Below, piece after piece: positions 23,529-31,124 of a stretch of DNA of 64,000 nucleotides (position 1 is its first letter; the number at the start of each line of letters is the position of its first letter). A program made the translations under genes and the position numbers. This stretch comes from JAKAWQ01 sp035509315 (lineage in GTDB: Bacteria > Pseudomonadota > Alphaproteobacteria > Acetobacterales > Acetobacteraceae). Under the pieces are notes generated by a model, which saw only the letters and a program-made list of their open reading frames with translations, was not told where the DNA came from and made no database searches. The stretch is from NCBI GenBank assembly GCA_035509315.1, contig DATJLS010000033.1, positions 62,001-126,000 on the forward strand, written 5' to 3'.

Positions 23529-24491
23529 CTAGCGCGCGGCGCCGAGGACCCAGGCGAGCACGCCTTTCTGGGCGTGGAGGCGGTTTTCCGCCTCGTCGAA
23601 GACGACCGATTGCGGGCCGTCGATCACCGCCGCCTCCACCTCCTCCCCGCGATGGGCGGGGAGGCAGTGCATGAAGATCGCATCCGGCGCGGCCCGGGCC
23701 ATCAGGGCTTCGGTGACACGGTAGGGCGCGAGCAGGTTGTGGCGGCTCTCCTGCGGATCGTCCGACATGGAGACCCAGGTATCGGTGACGACGGCGCGCG
23801 CGCCGGCAACCGCTTCCTCCGGCGCATCGAAGATTTCGATGTTCGCACCTTCGGATTTGGCCCAGGCGACGAGGGCGCGCGGCGGGCGAAGCGGCTCGGG
23901 GGTGGCAAGGCGGAGGGTGAAGTGAAAGCGCGCCGCGGCCTCGATCCAGGAGCGGGCGACATTGTTCCCATCCCCCGACCACGCAACGATCTGGCCGGCG
24001 ATGGGGCCGCGATGATCCTCGAAGGTCATCACGTCCGCCATGAGCTGGCAGGGGTGGGAGGCCTCGGTAAGGCCGTTGATGACCGGCACCGTCGCGTGCC
24101 GGGCAAGCTCGGCGAGCTTTCCCGCGCGATCCGTGCGGAGAAGGATCGCATCCACATAGCGCGAGAGCACGCGCGCGGTATCGGCGATGGTCTCGCCGCG
24201 GCCAAGCTGCATTTCCTTGCCGGTGAGCATGATGACATCGCCGCCGAGCTGGCGCATCGCGACCTCGAAGCTCACGCGCGTGCGGGTCGAGGGTTTTTCG
24301 AAGATCATGGCGAGCGTCTTGCCGGCGAGTGGACGCGAGCTGACCCCGCCCGCCTGACGGAAGCCGTGCGCGACATCGAGCATCTGGCGCAGCGTCGGCG
24401 TGTCGAAATCGCTGAGATCGAGGAAATGGCGCGGACGCGAAGGTGGCGCGCTCTCCCGATCCGCAGCCGAGCGCCTGAGCGCGCCGCTCAT
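23529..24491 (-). CDS. argF: ornithine carbamoyltransferase
   Basis: ArgF condenses ornithine and carbamoyl phosphate to citrulline in arginine synthesis. The 320-aa protein shows all family signatures: carbamoyl-phosphate loop EKPSTRTRVSFE (STRTR), KEMQLGRGETIADTARVLSR, NGLTEASHPCQLMAD (HPCQ), TDTWVSMSDD and MHCLPAHRGEEV. ATG 24491 overlaps the argD stop as ATGA, so the two are translationally coupled; the open frame upstream is not conserved-looking. Confidence 0.96.
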   Translation of the reverse strand: MSGALRRSAADRESAPPSRPRHFLDLSDFDTPTLRQMLDVAHGFRQAGGVSSRPLAGKTLAMIFEKPSTRTRVSFEVAMRQLGGDVIMLTGKEMQLGRGETIADTARVLSRYVDAILLRTDRAGKLAELARHATVPVINGLTEASHPCQLMADVMTFEDHRGPIAGQIVAWSGDGNNVARSWIEAAARFHFTLRLATPEPLRPPRALVAWAKSEGANIEIFDAPEEAVAGARAVVTDTWVSMSDDPQESRHNLLAPYRVTEALMARAAPDAIFMHCLPAHRGEEVEAAVIDGPQSVVFDEAENRLHAQKGVLAWVLGAAR

Positions 24492-25684
24492 TTCGCCGCG
24501 GCCTTGGCGCTGGAAGGCAGGCAGCGGAGTGCCGCGCGGCGGAGCATGGCGAGTGCCTCGTCGCATTCGGGCTCACGGACGATGAGGGGCGGGACGAGAC
24601 GGAGCACGTTCTCCCCCGCATTGACGGTGAGCAGCCCCTCGGCGAGGCAGGCGGCGTTAACCTCGGCCTGGGGCGGGACGCATTTGAGCCCGAGGATGAG
24701 GCCGGTGCCGCGCAGCTCGGAGAAGATCGCGGGGAATTCGGCGACGAGCCTCTCGAGACCGCGCCGAAGCCTGGCGGCCGTGCGCTCCACCGCCTCGAGG
24801 AAGCCGGGAGCGAGCACGACATCGAGCACCGCGTTGGCCGCCGCCGCGGCGAGCGGGTTGCCGCCGAAGGTGCTGCCGTGGCTCCCCGTCGTCATGTGGC
24901 GGGCGACACGCTCGGTGGCGAAGACGGCGCCCATCGGGACGCCGCCGGCAATGCCTTTCGCGGAGGTCATCACATCCGGCGTGACGCCGGCCCATTCATG
25001 GGCGAAGAGTCTGCCGGTGCGGCCCATGCCGGACTGGATCTCATCCATCCCGAGAAGGAGGCCGAATTCGTCGCAGGTAGCGCGGAGATCGCGCAGGAAC
25101 TGGAGGTTCGCCGGGCGGATGCCGCCCTCGCCCTGCACCGGCTCGACGAGGATGCCGGCGGTTTCGGGGGTGATGGCGGCGCGCACCGCGTTGAGGTTGT
25201 TGAAGGGGACATGCTCGAACCCGTCCACCGGCGGGCCGTAGCCGTGGAGGTATTTTTCGTTGCCGGTGGCCGCCAGCATGGCCAGCGTGCGGCCGTGGAA
25301 GGCGCCCTCGAAGCAGATGAGGCGGAAGCGCTCGGGGTGGCCTTCCTCGGCCATGGTCCGGCGCATCATCTTCACCATGCCTTCGTTCGCTTCCGCGCCC
25401 GAATTGGCGAAGAAAACGGAATCCGCGAAGGTCGCTTCGACGAAGCGGCGGGCGAGCGTTTCCGTCCCCGGAATGTGATAGAGGTTGGAGACGTGGATCA
25501 CCCTGGCCGCCTGGGCGGCGATCGCCGCCACCAGGTGTGGGTGGTTGTGGCCGAGCGAGGAGGTCGCGATGCCCGCCCCGAAATCGAGGAATCGTCGGCC
25601 GTCCTGCGTGATCAGCCAGGCGCCCTCGCCCCGCTCGAAAGCGAGGTCGGCAGGTTTGTAGGTTGGCATCAGCGCAGAGATCAT
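24488..25684 (-). CDS. argD: acetylornithine / succinyldiaminopimelate aminotransferase
   Basis: ArgD is a class III PLP aminotransferase converting N-acetylglutamate semialdehyde to N-acetylornithine. The 398-aa protein starts MISALMPTYKPADLAFERGE. It has FANSGAEANEGMVKMMRR (~107-124), GRTLAMLAATGNEKY, LLGMDEIQSGMGRTG (~218-232) and the PLP lysine in MTSAKGIAGGVPMGAVFA (~243-260), then GSHGSTFGGNPLA. ATG 25684 is preferred (a second ATG at 25669 would also fit). It is the first gene of argD-argF; the first gene is preceded by about 200 bp without a gene. Confidence 0.95.
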   Translation of the reverse strand: MISALMPTYKPADLAFERGEGAWLITQDGRRFLDFGAGIATSSLGHNHPHLVAAIAAQAARVIHVSNLYHIPGTETLARRFVEATFADSVFFANSGAEANEGMVKMMRRTMAEEGHPERFRLICFEGAFHGRTLAMLAATGNEKYLHGYGPPVDGFEHVPFNNLNAVRAAITPETAGILVEPVQGEGGIRPANLQFLRDLRATCDEFGLLLGMDEIQSGMGRTGRLFAHEWAGVTPDVMTSAKGIAGGVPMGAVFATERVARHMTTGSHGSTFGGNPLAAAAANAVLDVVLAPGFLEAVERTAARLRRGLERLVAEFPAIFSELRGTGLILGLKCVPPQAEVNAACLAEGLLTVNAGENVLRLVPPLIVREPECDEALAMLRRAALRCLPSSAKAAAK

Positions 25685-25885
25685 CCGGCGATCGGCCCTT
25701 TCCGCCGTTCCCGTCCCGGCATGTCGCGCCTCCGCGACCCATCGCGGCCGCCGCCGGGGAAACACACATAGTTGGCCGGGGAGGCAAGCCGAGTCAAATG
25801 GACCGATGAAGAAGAATCCGCGAAATCGGCGACATCCCCAGAGGATGATCAGAAGAGGATGCCGGGGTGGGATTCCAAGGGAAAA

Positions 25886-26467
25886 TCAACGTGCGGTTGG
25901 GTGACGGCGGAAGATGGTCACCACGCGGAAACGGTGATTGGTCGATTTCACCATGCCGATGACCGCCTCGATCGCGAAGGCGTCCTTGCGGTACATCGGC
26001 AGCACCTGATCGAGCCAGACGATATGCGTGCCGGGTGCTGCGCGCTGGAGGGCGCGGAGGACCGTGTTCCGCTTCACCATGGTGGTCTGGTAGCGCTCCG
26101 CGTCCTCGACGCTGTAGGGCGGATCGGCCAGCATGAGGTCGTACTCGTGCAACGGCACGGAGCGGAGCTGCTGTGCGTCATCGACATAGGTGGGTGAGAG
26201 AGCGGCGTTGATATCCACCGTGTCCCCCGGCAGTGCGGAGAGATCGACCTTGCCCGAGAAGAGGTGCAGGACGCGCTTCTTGTCGGGGAAGAGGGCGCGG
26301 ATGCGGCGGAGATAGCCGGCCGGATATCCGCCGTAATAGGCGGACCGCACCCGGTAGTCATTGCCCATGATCCAGGTGCCGACGACCCTTCCTTCCGCAG
26401 AGAGGAAGAGGCTGCGCGGGAAGCCGGTCTCGCGCACGTAATTGGCGATCCGCTCTTCCCATTGCAT
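25886..26467 (-). CDS. orphan DNA-methyltransferase-like protein (DPPY motif)
   Basis: This 193-aa protein looks like a small amino-methyltransferase of the N6-adenine/N4-cytosine type. It has a SAM-binding-like VLHLFSGKVDLSALPGDTVD (FxG, ~66-85), an acidic strand end DINAALSP, and the catalytic DLMLADPPYSVEDAERYQTT (DPPY at ~114-117). The C-terminus ends in a beta-hairpin-like FRVVTIFRRHP. No target-recognition domain or restriction partner is visible, and it is shorter than typical Dam/CcrM enzymes. GGAGGG lies 7 nt ahead of ATG 26467. It is divergent from cyoA over a palindrome-rich 280-bp gap. A methyltransferase for another substrate is possible. Confidence 0.75.
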   Translation of the reverse strand: MQWEERIANYVRETGFPRSLFLSAEGRVVGTWIMGNDYRVRSAYYGGYPAGYLRRIRALFPDKKRVLHLFSGKVDLSALPGDTVDINAALSPTYVDDAQQLRSVPLHEYDLMLADPPYSVEDAERYQTTMVKRNTVLRALQRAAPGTHIVWLDQVLPMYRKDAFAIEAVIGMVKSTNHRFRVVTIFRRHPTAR

Positions 26468-26593
26468 CCGGCACCCTCCGTCTCAGCGTGCAGAAGAGTG
26501 CCGTGGTTATGGGCACTTTGTACAGATGCTGAGCACCGATTGCATCGGGATTCGGCTATGCGGCCTGTACATGTCAGGTTTGCACGTTTTTGC

Positions 26594-26679
26594 ATTGGAC
26601 CGTTTGTCCAATCCCCATTGGTGCGCCGCACACATAATTTGTTGGACCGGTGTTCCACCCGTCGGATCGGACATGTCCG
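26594..26679. promoter_or_regulatory. cluster of GGAC/GTCC palindromes upstream of cyoA
   Basis: Three inverted repeats built from the same half-site lie between the methyltransferase gene and cyoA. They are ATTGGAC-N5-GTCCAAT (26594-26612, perfect), TTGGACCGGTGTTCCA (26643-26657, imperfect) and the 12-bp perfect palindrome CGGACATGTCCG (26668-26679). The last one ends 68 bp before the cyoA ATG. This is the pattern expected of operators for a dimeric regulator controlling one or both divergent genes. The protein that binds is unknown. Confidence 0.5.
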
Positions 26680-26747
26680 TGGAATTTGTCTCGCCTGCGC
26701 CGTCTCGTGCCTGCCCTGCGCATTCTGAAGCAACCCTGCCCGCAGCG

Positions 26748-27767
26748 ATGAATACGGGAATGGACGCACCGGGGAAGCGGCAGCAGAGGCGCCGGACGCG
26801 ACGCCTGCGGCGAGCCTTCCCGCTTGCGGCGCTGCTCGGGATGGCGCCGCTGCTCGGCGGCTGCCAGTTCGCGCTCATGGATCCGCGCGGGCCGATCGGC
26901 GCGGATGAGAAATCGATCATCATTCTTGCCACCGTGCTGATGCTCATCGTGGTCGTGCCGGTGATCGCGATGACGCTCGTCTTCGCCTGGCGCTATCGCG
27001 CCTCGAACAGCGCGGCGGCCTATGCGCCGGACTGGGACCATTCGCGCGGGATCGAGACGGTGGTGTGGCTGGTGCCATGCCTGATCATCGCCGCACTCGG
27101 CATCGTGACGTGGGTCTCGAGCCACCGGCTCGATCCCTACCGGCCGATCGAGGCCGCCGCCAAGCCGCTCACGGTGCAGGTGGTCTCGCTCGACTGGAAA
27201 TGGCTCTTCATCTATCCCGAGCAGCATATCGCGAGCGTCAATCAGCTCGCTCTTCCGGTGGGCGTGCCGGTGAAGTTCCTGCTCACCTCGTCGTCGGTGA
27301 TGAACGCCTTCTTCATTCCGCGGCTGGGCACGCAGATCTACACGATGGCGGGCATGCAGACGCAGCTCAGCCTGCTCGCGAGCAAGGCGGGCGATTACCG
27401 CGGCATCTCCTCCAATTACAGCGGCGACGGCTTCTCCGACATGCATTTCACGGCCGAGGCGATGAACGCGAAGGCTTTCGCGGCCTGGGTCGCGACGACC
27501 CGCGACTCCTCGCGGGCGCTGACGCTCGCCTCCTACCGCGCATTGGCGCAGCCAAGTGAGAGAGTGCCGGTCCGTTATTACAGCTCCGTCGCTCCGACAC
27601 TGTTCCACGATATTCTCAATCAGTGCACGAACGGCGCGCCGTGCCGGGATGCCGCGATGAACCTCGCCATGGCGAAGGAAGCGCTGGGCAGCAACTTCCT
27701 GCTCTGCGCGATCACCAATCCCCCAGGCGCCGATTCCCCAGGCGCCGATCGGAAGGGAATCCACTGA
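26748..27767 (+). CDS. cyoA: cytochrome bo3 ubiquinol oxidase subunit II
   Basis: CyoA is the quinol-oxidase subunit II, membrane-anchored with a periplasmic cupredoxin domain. The 339-aa protein has a basic N-terminus, a lipobox MAPLLGGCQFALMD (Cys ~40), two transmembrane helices (ILATVLMLIVVVPVIAMTLV ~60-79; VVWLVPCLIIAALGIVTWV ~107-125) and VVSLDWKWLFIYPEQHIASV. The CuA ligands CxxxC of cytochrome c oxidases are absent, as expected for a quinol oxidase. ATG 26748 is chosen; ATG 26760 is an alternative. Its stop overlaps the cyoB start (TGATG). The C-terminus carries a duplicated PGADS/PGADR from a 15-bp tandem repeat. Confidence 0.95.
   Translation: MNTGMDAPGKRQQRRRTRRLRRAFPLAALLGMAPLLGGCQFALMDPRGPIGADEKSIIILATVLMLIVVVPVIAMTLVFAWRYRASNSAAAYAPDWDHSRGIETVVWLVPCLIIAALGIVTWVSSHRLDPYRPIEAAAKPLTVQVVSLDWKWLFIYPEQHIASVNQLALPVGVPVKFLLTSSSVMNAFFIPRLGTQIYTMAGMQTQLSLLASKAGDYRGISSNYSGDGFSDMHFTAEAMNAKAFAAWVATTRDSSRALTLASYRALAQPSERVPVRYYSSVAPTLFHDILNQCTNGAPCRDAAMNLAMAKEALGSNFLLCAITNPPGADSPGADRKGIH
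27721..27750. repeat. 15-bp tandem duplication in the 3' end of cyoA
   Basis: CCCCAGGCGCCGATT (27721-27735) is repeated as CCCCAGGCGCCGATC (27736-27750), in frame, duplicating five residues (P-G-A-D-S / P-G-A-D-R) near the subunit II C-terminus. It is probably a recent slippage event in a tolerant tail. Confidence 0.85.
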
Positions 27768-29749
27768 TGTTCGGCAAGCTCACCATGAGCGCGATGCCCA
27801 TGAACCAGCCCATCATCATGGGCGCCGTCCTGTTCATGGCGATCGGCGTCGTCGTGGTGCTCGGCGTGATCACCTGTTGCGGCTTCTGGCGCCAGTTGTG
27901 GACGGAATGGCTCACCTCCGTCGATCACAAGCGGATCGGCGTGATGTACGTCATCCTGGCGCTGGTGATGCTGCTGCGGGGCTTCGCGGATGCCATCATG
28001 ATGCGGAGCCAGCAGGCGCTCGCCTCCGACGGCGGGGCCGGCTATCTGCCGCCAGAGCATTTCGACCAGGTCTTCACCGCGCACGGCGTCATCATGATCT
28101 TCTTCATGGCGATGCCCTTCATTGTCGGGCTGATGAACGTCGTCGTGCCGCTGCAGATCGGCGCGCGAGACGTGGCCTTCCCCTATCTCAATTCCTTCAG
28201 TCTCTGGATGACCGTCTCGGGGGCCATTCTCGTCAATCTCTCGCTCGCGGTCGGCAATTTCGCACGGACCGGGTGGCTCGCCTATCCGCCGCTCTCCGAG
28301 CTTCATTTCAGCCCTGACGTCGGCGTCGATTACTATATCTGGAGCCTGCAGGTCGCGGGCGTGGGCACGCTGCTCGGCGGCGTGAACATGATCACGACCA
28401 TCCTCAGGATGCGCGCCCCCGGCATGACGCTGATGCGAATGCCGGTTTTCACCTGGACCGCGCTCTGCACCAACATGCTGATCGTCGCCGCCTTCCCGGT
28501 GCTCACGGTGACGCTCGGGCTGCTCGCGCTCGACCGCTATCTCGGGATGCATTTCTTCACCAATGCCGCCGGCGGCAACCCGATGATGTACGTGAACCTC
28601 ATCTGGATCTGGGGCCATCCGGAGGTCTATATCCTGATCCTGCCCTGCTTCGGCGTTTTCTCCGAGGTGATCGCGACTTTCTCGGGCAAGCCGCTCTTTG
28701 GCTACACCTCGATGGTCTATGCGACCATCTGCATCACCGTGCTCTCCTTCACCGTCTGGCTCCATCACTTCTTCACGATGGGCTCGGGTGCCGATGTGAA
28801 CGCCTTCTTCGGCATCACGACGATGGTGATCGCGATCCCGACGGGCGTGAAGATCTTCAATTGGCTGTTCACGATGTATCACGGCCGCGTGCGGTTCGAG
28901 ACGCCCGTGCTGTGGACGCTCGGCTTCATGGTCACCTTCACCATCGGCGGCATGTCCGGAGTGCTGATGGCGGTGCCGCCGGCCGATTTCGTGCTCCACA
29001 ACAGCGTCTTCCTCGTCGCCCATTTCCACAACGTCATCATCGGCGGCGTCGTGTTCGGCTGCATGGCCGGCTACAATTACTGGTTCCCGAAGGCGCTCGG
29101 CTTCAAGCTCGACGAGCGGTGGGGCAAGATCTCCTTCTGGTTCTGGCTGATCGGCTTCTATGTCGCGTTCATGCCGCTCTATGCGCTCGGCCTCATGGGC
29201 ATGACGCGGCGGCTCGACCACATGGACAACCCGGTCTGGCACGTCTATCTGATGGTCGCGGCGGGCGGCGCGGCCATCATCCTCTGCGGCATCCTGGCCC
29301 AGCTCGTCCAGCTCTTCGTCAGCATCAGGAACCACGTGGCCCTGCGGGACGCGACCGGCGATCCCTGGAACGGGCGCACGCTGGAATGGGCCACCGCCTC
29401 TCCGCCTTCCTTCTACAATTTCGCGGAAACACCCGTCGTTCTGAGCCGGGACAGTTTCTGGGACATGAAGCGCCGCGGCGTCGCGTTTCATCCGCCGGTG
29501 CATTACCACCGCATCCATATGCCGCGGAACACGGGCGCGGGCTTCATTCTCGGGGTCCTCGGCGGCGTGGTCGGCTTCGGCATGATCTGGCACATCTGGT
29601 GGCTGGTGCTGTTCGCCGTGGCCGCCGGACTGACCGTCGTCATCGCGCATTCCTTCGACGAGGATCGCGCCTACTACGTGCCCTCCGGCGAAGTCGCCGA
29701 GATCGAGGGCAGGCATTTCCAGCAACTCATGCCGCAGGCCGGTGACTGA
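27767..29749 (+). CDS. cyoB: cytochrome bo3 ubiquinol oxidase subunit I
   Basis: This heme-copper oxygen reductase core binds heme b, heme o3 and CuB and reduces O2 while pumping protons. The 660-aa protein has about 15 transmembrane helices. Metal ligands are visible: low-spin heme His in FTAHGVIMIFFMAMPF (~108), the cross-linked His-Tyr pair in WIWGHPEVYILILPCF (~285), CuB histidines in FTVWLHHFFTMGSGA (~333-334) and the heme histidines in FLVAHFHNVIIGG (~422-424). ATG 27767 overlaps the cyoA stop. The longer open frame upstream is the shadow of cyoA. Confidence 0.97.
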   Translation: MFGKLTMSAMPMNQPIIMGAVLFMAIGVVVVLGVITCCGFWRQLWTEWLTSVDHKRIGVMYVILALVMLLRGFADAIMMRSQQALASDGGAGYLPPEHFDQVFTAHGVIMIFFMAMPFIVGLMNVVVPLQIGARDVAFPYLNSFSLWMTVSGAILVNLSLAVGNFARTGWLAYPPLSELHFSPDVGVDYYIWSLQVAGVGTLLGGVNMITTILRMRAPGMTLMRMPVFTWTALCTNMLIVAAFPVLTVTLGLLALDRYLGMHFFTNAAGGNPMMYVNLIWIWGHPEVYILILPCFGVFSEVIATFSGKPLFGYTSMVYATICITVLSFTVWLHHFFTMGSGADVNAFFGITTMVIAIPTGVKIFNWLFTMYHGRVRFETPVLWTLGFMVTFTIGGMSGVLMAVPPADFVLHNSVFLVAHFHNVIIGGVVFGCMAGYNYWFPKALGFKLDERWGKISFWFWLIGFYVAFMPLYALGLMGMTRRLDHMDNPVWHVYLMVAAGGAAIILCGILAQLVQLFVSIRNHVALRDATGDPWNGRTLEWATASPPSFYNFAETPVVLSRDSFWDMKRRGVAFHPPVHYHRIHMPRNTGAGFILGVLGGVVGFGMIWHIWWLVLFAVAAGLTVVIAHSFDEDRAYYVPSGEVAEIEGRHFQQLMPQAGD

Positions 29750-29750
29750 G

Positions 29751-30383
29751 ATGACCGTCGATATTCGCCTTGCCGCCGACACCGCCCTTCTCGCCGATGC
29801 CGGGGAAGGGCACGAAGAGCATCACGACACCGCTTCCATCGTCACGCTCGGGTTCTGGATCTACCTGATGAGCGACTGCGTGCTGTTCGCAGCACTCTTC
29901 GCGACCTTCACGGTGCTGCGCGGCGACACCGCAGGGGGGCCGACCGGGCGCGAGATCTTCAGCCTGCCCAATGTGGCGATCGAGACAGCCTGTCTTCTCG
30001 TCTCGAGCTTCACCTACGGCATGGCGATGATCGCGGCGGAGCGGAACCGCAAGAGCGAAGTGCTGCGCTGGCTCGGCCTGACGCTGCTTCTTGGCCTCGC
30101 CTTCCTCGGCCTCGAAATCCGCGAGTTCGCCGACCTGGTCCATCAGGGGTTCGGGCCCGAGCGCTCCGGCTTTCTCTCCGGCTTCTTCACCCTCGTCGGC
30201 ACGCACGGATTTCACGTCTTCTCCGGCATCATCTGGATGCTCGTGCTGATGGCGCATGTCGCTTATCGCGGCCTGACGCCGGACAATCGCACGCGGCTGA
30301 TGTGCCTCAGCCTTTTCTGGCACTTCCTCGATATCATCTGGATCGGCGTCTTCACCATCGTCTATCTGCTCGGAGCCGCCTGA
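29751..30383 (+). CDS. cyoC: cytochrome bo3 ubiquinol oxidase subunit III
   Basis: This 210-aa subunit III has about five transmembrane segments, beginning with FWIYLMSDCVLFAALFATFT (~38-57) and ending FHVFSGIIWMLVLMAHVAYR plus LFWHFLDIIWIGVFTIVYLL. The HGFHVFSG and FWHFLDIIWI motifs are family hallmarks. ATG 29751, one base after the cyoB TGA, is preferred over an overlapping GTG at 29742. Confidence 0.95.
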   Translation: MTVDIRLAADTALLADAGEGHEEHHDTASIVTLGFWIYLMSDCVLFAALFATFTVLRGDTAGGPTGREIFSLPNVAIETACLLVSSFTYGMAMIAAERNRKSEVLRWLGLTLLLGLAFLGLEIREFADLVHQGFGPERSGFLSGFFTLVGTHGFHVFSGIIWMLVLMAHVAYRGLTPDNRTRLMCLSLFWHFLDIIWIGVFTIVYLLGAA

Positions 30384-30384
30384 G

Positions 30385-30750
30385 ATGGCCGGCGCGAACG
30401 CGGCGCATGCTGGCGTCCCCCATGGCGATGGCGAGGCCCATGCCAGCGTGCGGGGCTATGTCACCGGCTTCATCCTCTCGGTGCTGCTCACCGCCGTTCC
30501 CTTCGCCCTCGTCATGTCGGGCACGGTTCCGGCGGCGACGGCCGTGCCCGCCGCCATCGGCCTTGCCGTCGTGCAGATGGTCGTGCACCTCGTTTATTTC
30601 CTGCACATGAACCGTGCCTCGAGCCAGTCCTGGAACATGGCGGCGCTCGTCTTCACCGTGATTATCGTGGCGATCTTGGTCGCCGGCTCGCTCTGGATCA
30701 TGTACCACATGAACGCGAACATGATGCCGGGCATGATGCCGCCGGAATGA
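30385..30750 (+). CDS. cyoD: cytochrome bo3 ubiquinol oxidase subunit IV
   Basis: This 121-aa small membrane subunit has three predicted helices: YVTGFILSVLLTAVPFALVM (~30-49), a second in AAIGLAVVQMVVHLVYFLHM (~56-75) and a third in ALVFTVIIVAILVAGSLWIM (~88-107). The VQMVVHLVYFLHMN segment is the CyoD signature. It closes the cyoABCD operon, starting one base after the cyoC stop. The heme O synthase gene cyoE is not in the window. Confidence 0.93.
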   Translation: MAGANAAHAGVPHGDGEAHASVRGYVTGFILSVLLTAVPFALVMSGTVPAATAVPAAIGLAVVQMVVHLVYFLHMNRASSQSWNMAALVFTVIIVAILVAGSLWIMYHMNANMMPGMMPPE

Positions 30751-31124
30751 CGAACTTCCTGGTCTTCGAAGATTTTCCTGGATGAAGGCAGGAAAAGGAC
30801 GGCGAGCATCCCCCTCATTCCCTCCGCCTTGGACCCTGGCCCGCGGGACGCGCCAGCCAGGATCGCGCCCACGCTGACGGCCCCCGCGCTGGCAGCCAAG
30901 GCGCGGCCGGCAGCGTTGCGCAGCCTTCCCTCGGCGCGGTAGGACCTCATCCCAATATGACCGAGCAAGGCCTCGTCCGTCCCTTCGGACGGGCGGAGTC
31001 CGGCGGCAGCCCGGGCAGGGATCTGCATCCAGCAGATCAACGCCGGGGCGATCAGCGCCGGGCGGGGCCTCTTTATGGTCTGGCGTCGGCCATCCGGCGC
31101 CGCTGGGAGGATGCCAAGGGGAGG
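30751..31124. other. 374-bp intergenic region without a confident gene
   Basis: Between cyoD and regB no frame shows a recognisable product. A minus-strand frame stays open through the whole gap and on into both neighbours, with a passage reading RGMLAVLFLPSSRKIFEDQE. A plus-strand frame continues upstream of regB to 30957. A small hairpin, TTTTCCTG (30773-30780) with CAGGAAAA (30789-30796), follows cyoD by 22 bp. The region most likely holds the regB promoter and possibly a degenerate repeat or small gene. Confidence 0.5.

Noticed and set aside
23494..24822. 442-codon minus-strand frame overlapping argF and argD
   Set aside because: Low-complexity Arg/Pro/Ser-rich translation, whereas argF and argD in other frames have intact catalytic motifs.
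25886..26467. Restriction-modification system around the DPPY methyltransferase
   Set aside because: No endonuclease, specificity subunit or controller gene lies on either side; the neighbours are argD and cyoA.
27620..29782. 720-codon minus-strand open frame opposite cyoB
   Set aside because: His/Glu/Asp-rich shadow of a clearly conserved heme-copper oxidase subunit I gene.
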